This document shows, in pieces, positions 16,684-25,762 of a DNA stretch of 59,144 nucleotides (position 1 is the first letter of the stretch; every line of letters starts with the position of its first letter). Below the pieces are notes generated by a model. It was not told the DNA's origin. It did not search any database and was given only the letters and a program-made list of their open reading frames with translations. The stretch is taken from the NCBI GenBank assembly GCA_035518375.1, contig DATIXQ010000038.1, positions 1-59,144 on the forward strand, read 5' to 3'. Origin of the DNA: DATJLY01 sp035518375. GTDB lineage: Bacteria > Pseudomonadota > Alphaproteobacteria > ATCC43930 > CGMCC-115725. The translations under genes were made by a program, and so were the position numbers.

Positions 16684-18663
16684 TCACTCGGCCGGCGCGG
16701 CAAGCGGCCGGGCGCGCGCAGGCTCGGCCGCGCCAACGCGCCAGCGCCGGTCGCTGAGGCTCAACACGCCGCCAAACGCCATGATGACGGCGCCGATCCA
16801 GATCCAGGGCACGAGCGGCTTCCAGTAGGCGCGCACGGCCCACCCGCCCTTCCCGTCGGGATCGCCGATCGCGAGATAATAGTCGGCGAGGAAATTCGTG
16901 TGGATCGCGGTCTTCGCCGTCGTCTGCTGCTGCAGCGGAAAGAAGCGCCGCTCGGGATGGAGGACGGCGATGGTGCGCGGCCCGCGGCTCAACACGAAGT
17001 TGCCCTCATCGGCGCTGAAATTCGCACCTTGCACTTCCTCGACGCCGCGGAATTGCAGATCATAACCCGCCATCGCCACGACATCGCCCGGGCGCATTTC
17101 CTGGATGCGCTCCTGCTCGAAGGCGGAGCCGGCGAAGCCGGCGACGGTGACGGCAAGCCCGAGATGCGCGAGCGTCATGCCATAGGCGGAGCGCGGCAGG
17201 CGGAGCGCACGGCGCAGGCTCTCCCCCGCGCCGGCGCGGAAGAGCCGCGTGCGCTCGGCCCATTCGACGAGCGCGCCGCACGCAACCCACGCCGCAAGCC
17301 CGAAGCCGAGAACAGAGAGAACGGGTCCGCCGCGCGCCACGTAAAGCCCGACGAGCACCACCGCGATCGCGGCGGCCAACGCCACCCAGAGCCGCTGCAT
17401 CGCGCCCAGAAGATCGCCGCGCTTCCAGCCGAGCAGCGGCCCGCACGCGACCGCGACGAGCAGCGGCACCATCAAGGGCGCGAAGGTGCGGTTGAAGAAC
17501 GGATATCCGACCGAGACCTTCGGGCCGCCCACGGCGTCGAGGAAGAGCGGATAAAGCGTGCCGAGGAAGACGGTGGCGCACGCGCATGACAGCAGGAGGT
17601 TGTTGAGGACGAGCGCGCCCTCGCGCGAGACCGGTGCGAAGAGCCCGCCGCCCCGCAACGACGGCGCGCGCACGGCGTAAAGCGTGAGCGAGCCGCCGAC
17701 CGCGACGAGCAACAGCAGCAGGATGAAGGTGCCGCGCAGCGGATCGACCGCGAAGGCATGGACGGAGGTGAGCACGCCCGAGCGCACGAGGAACGTGCCG
17801 ACGAGCGACAGCGAGAAAGTGATGATGGCGAGGAGAACCGTCCAGCTTTTAAGCGTGTCGCGCTTCTCGACGACGATCGCCGAATGGATGAGCGCAGTGC
17901 CGGCGAGCCACGGCATCAGCGAAGCGTTCTCGACCGGATCCCAGAACCACCAGCCGCCCCAGCCGAGGGTGTAGTAGGCCCACCAGCTTCCCATCGCGAT
18001 GCCGATCGTGAGCGCGCACCATGCGGCGAGCGTCCAAGGCCGTACCCAGCGCGCCCAAGCGGCATCGACGCGCCCCTCGATCAAGGCCGCGACCGCGAAC
18101 GAGAACGAGACCGAGAAGCCGACATATCCGAGGTAAAGGAACGGCGGGTGGAAGGCGAGGCCTGGATCCTGCAGCACCGGATTGAGGCCCTGCCCGTTCG
18201 CCGGCACCGGAATCTCGCGCAGGAACGGGTTCGAGGTGAACAGGATGAAAAGGAGAAAGCCGCTGCCGATCATGCCCTGAACCGCGAGCACGCGGGCCCT
18301 GAGCTCCGGCGGAAGATTACCGCCGAACCACGCCACCGCCGCGCCGAAGAGCGTCAGGATCGAAACCCAGAGGACCATCGAGCCCTCGTGGTTTCCCCAC
18401 ACGCCGGTGATCTTGTAGAGCAGCGGCTTGTCGGTATGGCTGTTCTGGAAGACGTTCGCGACCGAGAAATCCGACGTGACGTAAGCATTGACGAGCGCGG
18501 CAAAGGCGAGCGCCACGAGCAGGAAGCTCGCGATCGCGGCGCCGCGCCCCATCTCCATCATGCCGAGATTGCGCTTCGAGGCACCCCACAGCGGCAGGCT
18601 CGCCTGCGCGAGCTGGATGACGAGCGCAAGCACGAGCGCGAAATGGCCAAGCTCGACGATCAC
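16684..18663 (-). CDS. ccmF: Cytochrome c heme lyase subunit CcmF
   Basis: A 659-residue polytopic membrane protein with the tryptophan-rich heme-handling WWD motif GGWWFWDPVENAS near residues 234-246 and many transmembrane helices. A large periplasmic loop lies before the last helix. CcmF with CcmH and CcmI ligates heme from holo-CcmE to apocytochrome c. The start is a GTG at 18663 overlapping the ccmE stop (GTGA). The length is normal for the family. Confidence 0.95.
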   Translation of the reverse strand: MIVELGHFALVLALVIQLAQASLPLWGASKRNLGMMEMGRGAAIASFLLVALAFAALVNAYVTSDFSVANVFQNSHTDKPLLYKITGVWGNHEGSMVLWVSILTLFGAAVAWFGGNLPPELRARVLAVQGMIGSGFLLFILFTSNPFLREIPVPANGQGLNPVLQDPGLAFHPPFLYLGYVGFSVSFSFAVAALIEGRVDAAWARWVRPWTLAAWCALTIGIAMGSWWAYYTLGWGGWWFWDPVENASLMPWLAGTALIHSAIVVEKRDTLKSWTVLLAIITFSLSLVGTFLVRSGVLTSVHAFAVDPLRGTFILLLLLVAVGGSLTLYAVRAPSLRGGGLFAPVSREGALVLNNLLLSCACATVFLGTLYPLFLDAVGGPKVSVGYPFFNRTFAPLMVPLLVAVACGPLLGWKRGDLLGAMQRLWVALAAAIAVVLVGLYVARGGPVLSVLGFGLAAWVACGALVEWAERTRLFRAGAGESLRRALRLPRSAYGMTLAHLGLAVTVAGFAGSAFEQERIQEMRPGDVVAMAGYDLQFRGVEEVQGANFSADEGNFVLSRGPRTIAVLHPERRFFPLQQQTTAKTAIHTNFLADYYLAIGDPDGKGGWAVRAYWKPLVPWIWIGAVIMAFGGVLSLSDRRWRVGAAEPARARPLAAPAE

Positions 18664-19127
18664 GGATTGGCCCCCGCCGTTTTCGCGCCCTGGCCTTCCT
18701 GCCAGCGTCCGGATTTCTTCAAGGCGTCCACCACTTCCTTCGGCATGTAGTTCTCGTCGTGCTTGGCCAGCACCTCGGCGGCGCGGAAATCTCCCGCCCG
18801 CGTCAGCGCGCCTTCGACCACGACGCCCTGTCCCTCGCGAAAGAGATCGGGCACCGGCCCCTTATAGGTGACGGGCACGTCCTCCTTGCCGTCGGTGACG
18901 CGGAAGGTGATGGTAGCGCCGTCGGCCGCATGCACGACGCTGCCATTCTCGACAAGGCCGCCGATGCGCACGCGCCGCCCCTCGGGCACGTCCTTCGCGC
19001 GCAGGTCCGTCGGGCTGTAGAAGAAAACGAGGTTGTCGCTCATCGCCGATAGAACGAGACCGCTCACGACCGCAAGGGTACCGAGGCCGCCCAGAACGAG
19101 ATAGAGCCGCTTGCGCTTGCGCGTCAT
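18660..19127 (-). CDS. ccmE: Periplasmic heme chaperone CcmE
   Basis: A 155-residue protein with an N-terminal membrane anchor after MTRKRKRLYLVLGG, an OB-fold with IGGLVENGSV and FRVTDG, and the heme-binding His near residue 123 in AKHDENYMP. The histidine binds heme covalently before handing it to CcmF. The ATG overlaps the ccmD stop (ATGA). Confidence 0.95.
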   Translation of the reverse strand: MTRKRKRLYLVLGGLGTLAVVSGLVLSAMSDNLVFFYSPTDLRAKDVPEGRRVRIGGLVENGSVVHAADGATITFRVTDGKEDVPVTYKGPVPDLFREGQGVVVEGALTRAGDFRAAEVLAKHDENYMPKEVVDALKKSGRWQEGQGAKTAGANP

Positions 19128-19288
19128 CGCGACCGGCGCTCGAGCGCGTCAAGCTCGCGCCGAGCCTTGCGGTAGGAGCCGACGCTGTCGACGAGCATCC
19201 ACAGCAGCACCGCGAAGGCCGCGCCATAGGCCGGCCACACGAAGCGGGCGTAGCCGCCCATGGCAAGGAAATGCGCAACCCAGTCCAT
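19124..19288 (-). CDS. ccmD: Heme exporter protein CcmD
   Basis: A 54-residue protein beginning MDWVAHFLAMGGYARFVWPA, with one transmembrane helix and a basic C-terminal tail (SYRKARRELDALERRSR). Length, topology and location between ccmC and ccmE identify CcmD, which helps release holo-CcmE from the CcmABC complex. The ATG at 19288 shares one base with the ccmC stop and the TGA overlaps the ccmE start, so the three genes are translationally coupled. Confidence 0.92.
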   Translation of the reverse strand: MDWVAHFLAMGGYARFVWPAYGAAFAVLLWMLVDSVGSYRKARRELDALERRSR

Positions 19289-20055
19289 CAATCCGCCTCA
19301 CCCACAGCGCGCGGGCGCCGGCGCGGCGCGCGCGCCTCGTCCTCGCTCGCGGCCATGCGCAGCGCCCGAAGCCGCGCGGCCAAAAGCGCCGCGCGCATCC
19401 GCACCATCAGCATCGTCACGAAGAAGAGCGTGAAGCCCAGCGCCATGATGAGGAGCGGCCACAGCATCGAGGCCGCAATCGTCGGGCCGCCCAGGCGGAA
19501 CACGCTCGCCGGCTGATGCAGCGTGTTCCACCAATCGACCGAGAATTTGATGATCGGCAGATTGACGACGCCGACGAGCGCCAGCACCGCGCCGGCGCGC
19601 GTGCCGCGGCTCGGATCGTCGAACGCGTTCACGAGCGCGATGTAGCCGAGATAGAGGAAGAACAGCACCAGCACCGAGGTGAGCCGCGCGTCCCACACCC
19701 ACCACGTGCCCCACATCGGTTCGCCCCAAAGCGAGCCCGAGACGAGACAGACGAGCGTGAACCCCGCACCGAGCGGCGCCGCCGCGCGCGCCGCGATGTC
19801 GGCCAAGGGATGGCGCCAGATGAGGCCGACAGCGCTCGCCCCGGCCATCACGGCATAGACGAAGCTCGCCATCCATGCGGCGGGCACGTGCACATACATG
19901 ATGCGCACGGCTTCGCCCTGCTGGTAGTCGGCCGGCGCCACGAAGAGCGCGAGCACGAGGCCGGTTGCGAGCAAAAGCCCCGCGAGCGCGCCGCACCACG
20001 GCAGAACCGCCGTGGAAATCCGCATGAAACGCGCCGGATTGGCGAAGCGATGCAT
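19288..20055 (-). CDS. ccmC: Heme transporter CcmC
   Basis: A 255-residue protein with six transmembrane helices and the tryptophan-rich motif WGEPMWGTWWVWDARLTS near residues 107-125, plus heme-ligand histidines in YVHVPAAW and TLHQPAS. CcmC loads heme onto CcmE. The start is the ATG at 20055; upstream in-frame codons lack homology. The C-terminal tail after the last helix is long and Arg-rich (about 30 residues). Confidence 0.94.
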   Translation of the reverse strand: MHRFANPARFMRISTAVLPWCGALAGLLLATGLVLALFVAPADYQQGEAVRIMYVHVPAAWMASFVYAVMAGASAVGLIWRHPLADIAARAAAPLGAGFTLVCLVSGSLWGEPMWGTWWVWDARLTSVLVLFFLYLGYIALVNAFDDPSRGTRAGAVLALVGVVNLPIIKFSVDWWNTLHQPASVFRLGGPTIAASMLWPLLIMALGFTLFFVTMLMVRMRAALLAARLRALRMAASEDEARAPRRRPRAVGEAD

Positions 20056-20083
20056 CGCGAAAGTTCTAGCGCATTCGCCGCGC

Positions 20084-20749
20084 TTATTCGAGCGCCTGGC
20101 GCAATCCCGCTGCTGCGGCAAAAGGCGCCGTGGGCGCAGCGAACGCAGCCAAGGCCGCGAGCAGCAGCAGGTGTGGGCGCGCGGCAAAGCCCGCGGCCGC
20201 CGCCTCGCACGCGGCAACACCGAAGATCAGCACCGGGATGTAAAGCGGAAGCACGAGCAGCGACAGCAGCACGCCGCCGCGGCGCGCGCCGAGCGTCAGC
20301 GCGGCGCCGACCGCGCCGACGAGGCTGAGGCTCGGCGTGCCGAGCGCAAGACCGAGGACGAGCGCTGGATAGGCCACGCTATCGAGATGCAGCAGGAGCG
20401 CCAGGACCGGCGCCAGGAGCGTCAGCGGCAGGCCGGTCACGAGCCAGTGAGCGAGGCACTTCGCCGCCACCACCGCCTCGAGCGGCAAGGCCGTGAGCGC
20501 GAGCGCCTCGAGACTCCCATCCTCGTAGTCGGCCTGGAACAGCCGGTCGAGCGATAAAAGCGCGGCGAGAAGCGCCGTCACCCACAGGATGCCGGACGCG
20601 ATGCGCGCGAGTAGGACCGGCTCTGGCCCGACTCCGAATGGAAAGAGGATCACCGTCAGCACGAAGAAGGCGAGCACAGTGGCGGCATCGCCCCCTTGCC
20701 GCATCGAGAGCGCGAGGTCGCGGCGCACGAGACGAAGGAACGGGCTCAC
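20084..20749 (-). CDS. ccmB: Heme exporter permease CcmB
   Basis: A 221-residue permease with six predicted helices and the family features FGVGPEP near residue 38 and YEDGSLE near 76. It forms the CcmAB ABC complex that drives release of holo-CcmE. The start is a GTG at 20749 overlapping the ccmA stop as GTGA. A longer upstream frame is open but belongs to the ccmA shadow. Confidence 0.93.
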   Translation of the reverse strand: MSPFLRLVRRDLALSMRQGGDAATVLAFFVLTVILFPFGVGPEPVLLARIASGILWVTALLAALLSLDRLFQADYEDGSLEALALTALPLEAVVAAKCLAHWLVTGLPLTLLAPVLALLLHLDSVAYPALVLGLALGTPSLSLVGAVGAALTLGARRGGVLLSLLVLPLYIPVLIFGVAACEAAAAGFAARPHLLLLAALAAFAAPTAPFAAAAGLRQALE

Positions 20750-21408
20750 GCGAAGATGTCCGCCGGCGTGCGCGCGGCAAAGTCGGCGAGCGACAGGGTC
20801 GCGCCCCCGGCAAGCTCGAGCGGCGCATGGGTCGACAGCACGACTCGTCCGCCGTCCGCACGGTGCGATGCAATCGCGTCGAGGAGTTCGGCCGCCGCCT
20901 CGCTGTCGAGGCTGGTGAAGGGCTCGTCGAGGAGCCAGAGCGGCGCCGGACTCGCCACGAGCCTGGCCAAGCTCACGCGGCGACGCTGTCCGGCCGAGAG
21001 GAGGCGGCACGGCGTCGCAGCAAGCGCGCCGAGGCCGAAACGGTCGAGCGCGGCCGCGACCCCGCCGCCGATCTCCACGCGCATCCCGGCCCAGAAGGCG
21101 ACGCTTTCGGCCACGGTCAGCACCGGCTTCAGCGCGTCGGCGTGACCAACGAAGGCGAGGCGGGCGCGGTGTGCCGCGGGATCGTCATATATGACAGCCC
21201 CATCCCATGCGAGGGTGCCCGAAAGAGGCGGGGTGAGCCCTGCCATCACACGCAGCAGGCTCGACTTGCCGCTGCCGTTGCGGCCGGTGAGGAGGAGTGC
21301 GCTCCCCGGCGGCAGCCCAAAATTCAAGTGCTCGAACACGATCCGCTCGCCGCGGCGGCAGGCGAGGTCGATTCCGGCAAATGCGTTCTGGGGCAGGACA
21401 GGCGCCAT
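20746..21408 (-). CDS. ccmA: Heme exporter ATPase CcmA
   Basis: A 220-residue ABC ATPase with Walker A GRNGSGKS (about residues 42-49), the signature LSAGQRRRVSLARL and Walker B LWLLDEP. It is the ATP-hydrolysing subunit of CcmABCD and the first gene of the ccm operon. I use the ATG at 21408; a GTG at 21417 would add three residues. A candidate small RNA or leader with a strong terminator ends about 30 bases upstream, so any promoter further upstream would have to read through it. Confidence 0.92.
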   Translation of the reverse strand: MAPVLPQNAFAGIDLACRRGERIVFEHLNFGLPPGSALLLTGRNGSGKSSLLRVMAGLTPPLSGTLAWDGAVIYDDPAAHRARLAFVGHADALKPVLTVAESVAFWAGMRVEIGGGVAAALDRFGLGALAATPCRLLSAGQRRRVSLARLVASPAPLWLLDEPFTSLDSEAAAELLDAIASHRADGGRVVLSTHAPLELAGGATLSLADFAARTPADIFA

Positions 21409-21439
21409 GAAGGGCACGGATCATGGCACGGCGCCGCGC

Positions 21440-21550
21440 CCAAGAAAAACGGCCTCGGCGGGGGGAGACCGAGGCCGTTTTGACTAAAGCGGTCGGGGGA
21501 TTGACCGCCGCGGAGATGGGGAGGGCCACGCCCGCCTCTCATCTGCCGCG
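21440..21550 (-). ncRNA. Candidate small RNA with three C-rich hairpins (cuckoo-like) upstream of ccmA
   Basis: On the minus strand three stem-loops follow each other. The first pairs 21550-21541 with 21517-21509, with one bulge, and its loop ends in CCCTCCCC. The second (21508-21489) has a perfect 6-bp stem and loop AATCCCCC. The third (21481-21446) has a perfect 13-bp stem, loop TCTCCCCCCG and a TTTTT tract. Every loop shows an anti-Shine-Dalgarno-like C run, as in the CCUCCUCCC cuckoo RNAs of other alphaproteobacteria. The length of about 105 nucleotides also fits. A weak promoter, TTGGCG at 21577-21572 and TACTAC about 16 bases on, may serve it. Alternatively it is an attenuating leader of the ccm operon. 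Confidence 0.45.
21446..21481 (-). terminator. Strong intrinsic terminator, 13-bp perfect stem
   Basis: AAAACGGCCTCGG and CCGAGGCCGTTTT form a perfect stem around a 10-base loop and are followed on the minus strand by TTTTTCTT. No plus-strand gene ends here, so it most likely closes the minus-strand small RNA or a ccm leader. It could also act on plus-strand transcripts. Confidence 0.75.
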
Positions 21551-21699
21551 TAGTAGACAGCCGGAATGGGACGCCAATTCGAAGGAATCATGGCGAAACG
21601 AAGGAATTCGATCACGAATTCGCGTCCTGCGCGGAGGCGCGGCATTGAATCCGCGCGCGCGCCTCAGATAAAGTGCCGGTCGTGGGGGAGGCTTCGATT

Positions 21700-22776
21700 A
21701 TGACATTTCGGCTTGCGTCGCCGCGGATTGCCGCGGCATTGCTCACGAGTTTTGTGGCCCTGACCGGCTGCGCCGGCTCGGCTGGGCCGTTCGGCGGCGG
21801 GGGATATACCGTCGCGGCGGATGACACGTGCGCGGCGCAGCGCCAAGCGCTGAAGGCGTACCAGGATTATTTCTTCTCCTCGATGATCCAGGGCGCGGCG
21901 ATTGGCGCGGTCGGCGGCGGCCTGATGGGCCTCGCGATCGGCGGCAATGCGCAGTCGGCGGCAATCGGCGCCGGCGTGGGCGCGCTCGCCGGCGGCGCCA
22001 CCGGTTATTTCGCAGCGAAGCAGAAAGCGAACAACGATCCTGTCGCGCTGACCAGTTCGGTCTATGACGACGTCAACCGCGAGAATGGCCAGATCGACGG
22101 CGTGAGCGCGGCGTTCCGCGCCGTGCGGACCTGCCGCCTGCAAGCGGCCGACGCGGTCAAGGCCGACTACGCCGCGAAGCGCACCACGCGCGAGGATGCC
22201 CAGGCCAAGCTGCAGCGCATCAAGCAGCTCTTCCTCGAGGATGTGCAGTTCGCGCAGGGATTGGGCTCGAAGATGGCCGAGCGCGGCACCGAGTACCAGA
22301 CCGCCTCGGACAAGATCGTGCAGATGAATCCCGGGGCACAGCAACAGGCGCAGCAGCGCCAAGCTCCGAGCGCAGCGCCCTCCGGGGCCGGCATGCTCGA
22401 GGCGAACGAGGCGGTGCGCGTGCGCGAGCAGGGCGATGCCAACGCGCGGCAGATCGCGACGCTCTCACCCGGCGAGCGCGTGTCGGTCGTCGCTGGCGCG
22501 GCGCCCGCGGATTGGACGCACGTACAACTGCCCGACGGAAAAACCGGCTATGTCGCAAGCCGCCTTCTGCGCCCGGCCGGCACGGCGGCCCCGGCGGCGC
22601 GGCCGCCGGTCGACGCCGCGGGCGTCGCCCAGCTGACCGAATCGAACCAGCTGAAGCGTAAGGGGCTCGACGACCAGGTCGCTGCCGCCAAAGACGACGC
22701 CAATGGCAGCGCCTTTGAACTCAGCGGCTCGATCAGCCGCGTGCCGCCTGCTCTTGTGCCACTCGGAGCGGCCTGA
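21700..22776 (+). CDS. Lipoprotein with glycine-zipper and SH3-like domains
   Basis: A 358-residue protein with a lipoprotein signal ending in LTGC (lipidated Cys24). A glycine-zipper-like hydrophobic region (about residues 64-100, with GAAIGAVGGGLMGLAIGG) is followed by a charged helical stretch and a bacterial SH3 domain (about 235-292, VRVREQGDANARQIATLSPGE to GYVASRLLRP). It should sit on the outer membrane facing the periplasm; SH3b domains often bind peptidoglycan. The ATG at 21700 has GGGGGAG ten bases upstream. The caspase-family gene begins within or just after its 3' end, suggesting co-expression. The specific function is unknown. Confidence 0.8.
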   Translation: MTFRLASPRIAAALLTSFVALTGCAGSAGPFGGGGYTVAADDTCAAQRQALKAYQDYFFSSMIQGAAIGAVGGGLMGLAIGGNAQSAAIGAGVGALAGGATGYFAAKQKANNDPVALTSSVYDDVNRENGQIDGVSAAFRAVRTCRLQAADAVKADYAAKRTTREDAQAKLQRIKQLFLEDVQFAQGLGSKMAERGTEYQTASDKIVQMNPGAQQQAQQRQAPSAAPSGAGMLEANEAVRVREQGDANARQIATLSPGERVSVVAGAAPADWTHVQLPDGKTGYVASRLLRPAGTAAPAARPPVDAAGVAQLTESNQLKRKGLDDQVAAAKDDANGSAFELSGSISRVPPALVPLGAA

Positions 22777-25756
22777 GCCCGACACCGGGCCTGCGCCCGG
22801 CCGCGGCGTCGCGGCCGGATTCGTGGCGGTGTGCCTGCTGATCCTGGCCGCCGCGCTGCCGCCTAGAGCGCGCGCCGATGCGATCCCAACGGCGCCCTTC
22901 CTGCGCATCGAGACCGGCATGCACGGCGCGCCGATCGACGCTCTCGCGGTCGACGCCGCCGACGGGCAGATCGTCACGGTCGGCGACGACAAGACCGCGC
23001 GCGTGTGGGCGGCTACGGACGGCACGCTCGTCACGACGCTGCGCGGCCTCATCGGCCCGGGCCCCGAAGGCGGCCTCTATGCCGTCGCGTTGTCGCCGTC
23101 GGGGAAGACGGTCGCGGTCGGCGGCTACACCGGCATCGCCTGGGACGGCAGCTCCGAGATCTATCTCTTCAACCGCGCCGCCGGGACGTGGCTCGGCCGC
23201 ATCGCGCTCGGCGCCGGGACCGATGCCATCACGCGCCTCGCCTTCTCGCCCGACGGCCGCTATCTCGCGGCCGCGACCAACGACGCACGGGGCCTGCGCG
23301 TCGTGGACACCAAGGGGCTGTCGGTGAAGACGGTCGACGGCGATTATGCCGACGCCATCGCCGGGCTTTCCTTCGCCGGCGACGGGCGGCTCGTCTCGAG
23401 CTCGCTCGACGGCAAGGTGCGGCTCTACGACCCAGCCTTCAAGCGGCTTGCCACGTATCAGGTGCCGGAGCACCACAAGCCCTTCACGGTCGCCTTCAAC
23501 CACGACGGCTCGTCGATCGCGGTCGGGCTTCTCGATGCGCCCTCCGTGCTGCTGCTCGGCGGCGCCGACCTCAAGCCCCAGGGCGAGCGCAAGGGCGAAA
23601 GCGGGGGCGTCGGCGCGCTGAGCGTCGTTGCCTGGTCGCCCGACGGCGGCGCGCTCTATGCCGGGGGGACCTATGGCGACGCGGCCGGCCATAAGTTTGT
23701 GCGGCGCTGGCGCTTTGCCGACCAGACCGACATCCCGGTGAGCGATGACACGGTGACGGCGCTCGCGGGGCTTGCGGACGGCTTCGTCTTCGCCAGCGCC
23801 GAGCCCGCTTGGGGCAAGATCGGGGCCGACGGCAAGCCGGTCTATCGCCACGACCGCCAATACGCCGATTTCCGCGACGGCGAGAAGAGCTTCGCCGTTT
23901 CGGCGGACGGCGCGGCAGTCGAATTCGGCTTCGCGCAAGGCGGCAAGAAACCGGCGCGCTTCGACGTACTGAGCGGGGCGCTGGATCTCGATCCAAAGCC
24001 GCAGGCCAACATGCACGCGCCGGCCCTCGGCGCGTTCACCGATTGGCGCAACGGCGACAAGCCCAAGCTCAATGGCCATCTGCTCGCGCTCGATGAGCAC
24101 GAGAAGGCGCGCAGCGCGGCCGCCGCGGGCGATATCGGCCTCCTTGGCACGGATTTCTTCCTGCGTGCTTATCGCAATGGCGAGGCACTGTGGCGAACGG
24201 CGATTCCGGCCGCGGCGTGGGCGGTCAATATCTCGGGCGACCGCCGCCTCGCCATCGCCGCCTTGGGCGACGGCACGATCCGCTGGTATCGGCTTGCCGA
24301 CGGGGTCGAGATCCTGAGCCTCTTCGCCGAGCCCGACGGCAAGCATTGGGTGCTGTGGACGCCCGAAGGCTTCTTCGATCACGGCGAGGGCGGCGAGCAG
24401 CTCATCGGCTACCACCTCAACCAGCTCGACCAGGGCCGGCCCAAGGGCACCGCGTTCGTGCGCGTCGACCAGCTCTACGCCTTGTTCTTCCGCCGCGACC
24501 TCGTCGTCAAGAAATTCCAAGGCAACGCCGAAGCCGAGATCGGCGAACAGCTCGCGCGCATCGGCGACGTGCGCAGCGTGCTCGGCAAGGGGCTGCCGCC
24601 CGAGCTGAAACTCACCGAATATTGCATCGGCGGCAAATGCGAGACCATCCCGGCCGACGAGCAGACGCGCAGCACCGGCGGCAAGGTGCCGCTGCGCGAG
24701 GCGACGGCGTCCACCGTCACGCTGCATTTCGAGGTGCAGGACCGCGGCGGCGGCATCGGCCCGATCGTCGTGCGCGACAAGGGCGCCACGGTCTCGGCCA
24801 CCGGCGGCTCACGCGGCATCAGCGGCGGCGTCGACAGCGAGGAGCGCACGGTCGAGCTCGAGCCGGGCGCCAATCTCATCATGCTGTCGGCGTTCAATGG
24901 CGCGAAAGAAATCGAGACCGGCGCCAAGGACCGGCCGCTCCTGGCGCTGCGCTACAAGCCCGCCGCCTTGGTGAAGCCCGTGATGCGGCTCCTCGCGGTC
25001 GGCATCGACACCTTCGCCGGCAAGGACATCCCGCAGCTCGCCAATGCCGCGGCCGATGCCAAGGGCGTCGCCGACGTGATGCGCTCCGACAGCAAGCACG
25101 ACCTCTTCGCCGATGTCGATGCCGTCGTTCTGACCGACAAGGCCGCCTCGCTCGCCGCCATCGACGATGCGTTCGACACGCTGGCGAAGCGCACCCAGCC
25201 CGATGATCTCGTCTTCGTGTTCCTCGCCGGGCACGGCGTGGCGCTCGACGGCAAGTACTACTACATCCCGGCCGACCTGCCCGACGCGAAGGACGATTCG
25301 ATCCGCAAGCATGCGCTCACCTACGACGATCTCGCGGCGCGCCTCGCGCATTTCCCGACCTCGCGCGCGATCATCGTGCTCGACACGTGCTACAGCGGCG
25401 CCTTCGCCATCGACGACAGCATCCAGCGCGATTCCCGCGACCAGACGGTCGGCAAGCAGATCAGCCATGCCACCGGGCGCTTCATCCTCGCGGGCTCGTC
25501 GAGCCAGCAGGAAGCGCTCGACGGCGTCGACGGACACGGCGTCTTCACCGAGACGATGCTGCTGGGATTGAAGGGCGCCGCCGACACCGAGGTCGCCGGC
25601 AACCACGACGGCAAGGTCAGCATCTACGAGCTCGGCGAATACACCAAGAACAAGGTGCCGGAACTCGCCGCCAAGGTGGCGCACGGCTATTCTCAGAAGC
25701 CGCGCTGGTTCTTCAATGGCGACGAGATGTTCGACCTGCGCGACGCGACGAACTGA
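22703..25756 (+). CDS. WD40-like beta-propeller caspase-family (peptidase C14) protein
   Basis: The frame encodes up to 1017 residues. After an N-terminal hydrophobic segment (about residues 38-58, ending ARADA) comes a long region of WD40-like repeats (SPSGKTVAVGG, SPDGRYLAAA, SFAGDGRLVSSSLDGKVRLYD). A beta-rich linker follows, and then a C-terminal caspase p20-like domain (about 770-1010). The catalytic pair is present: His844 in FLAGHGV and Cys896 in VLDTCYSGAF. The propeller would recognise a ligand or partner and the caspase domain would cleave proteins. The hydrophobic N-terminus suggests export or anchoring in the periplasm. The start is uncertain: ATG 22703 overlaps the lipoprotein gene by 74 bases, and GTG codons at 22823 and 22829 are alternatives. 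Confidence 0.85.
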   Translation: MAAPLNSAARSAACRLLLCHSERPEPDTGPAPGRGVAAGFVAVCLLILAAALPPRARADAIPTAPFLRIETGMHGAPIDALAVDAADGQIVTVGDDKTARVWAATDGTLVTTLRGLIGPGPEGGLYAVALSPSGKTVAVGGYTGIAWDGSSEIYLFNRAAGTWLGRIALGAGTDAITRLAFSPDGRYLAAATNDARGLRVVDTKGLSVKTVDGDYADAIAGLSFAGDGRLVSSSLDGKVRLYDPAFKRLATYQVPEHHKPFTVAFNHDGSSIAVGLLDAPSVLLLGGADLKPQGERKGESGGVGALSVVAWSPDGGALYAGGTYGDAAGHKFVRRWRFADQTDIPVSDDTVTALAGLADGFVFASAEPAWGKIGADGKPVYRHDRQYADFRDGEKSFAVSADGAAVEFGFAQGGKKPARFDVLSGALDLDPKPQANMHAPALGAFTDWRNGDKPKLNGHLLALDEHEKARSAAAAGDIGLLGTDFFLRAYRNGEALWRTAIPAAAWAVNISGDRRLAIAALGDGTIRWYRLADGVEILSLFAEPDGKHWVLWTPEGFFDHGEGGEQLIGYHLNQLDQGRPKGTAFVRVDQLYALFFRRDLVVKKFQGNAEAEIGEQLARIGDVRSVLGKGLPPELKLTEYCIGGKCETIPADEQTRSTGGKVPLREATASTVTLHFEVQDRGGGIGPIVVRDKGATVSATGGSRGISGGVDSEERTVELEPGANLIMLSAFNGAKEIETGAKDRPLLALRYKPAALVKPVMRLLAVGIDTFAGKDIPQLANAAADAKGVADVMRSDSKHDLFADVDAVVLTDKAASLAAIDDAFDTLAKRTQPDDLVFVFLAGHGVALDGKYYYIPADLPDAKDDSIRKHALTYDDLAARLAHFPTSRAIIVLDTCYSGAFAIDDSIQRDSRDQTVGKQISHATGRFILAGSSSQQEALDGVDGHGVFTETMLLGLKGAADTEVAGNHDGKVSIYELGEYTKNKVPELAAKVAHGYSQKPRWFFNGDEMFDLRDATN

Positions 25757-25762
25757 GCGCCG

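Noticed and set aside
21446..21481. Terminator of a plus-strand gene
   Set aside because: No plus-strand gene ends upstream of it; the nearest gene to the left is ccmA on the minus strand.
22733..24727. 664-codon minus-strand open frame opposite the caspase gene
   Set aside because: The translated sequence is a low-complexity mirror of the caspase gene with no recognisable fold.
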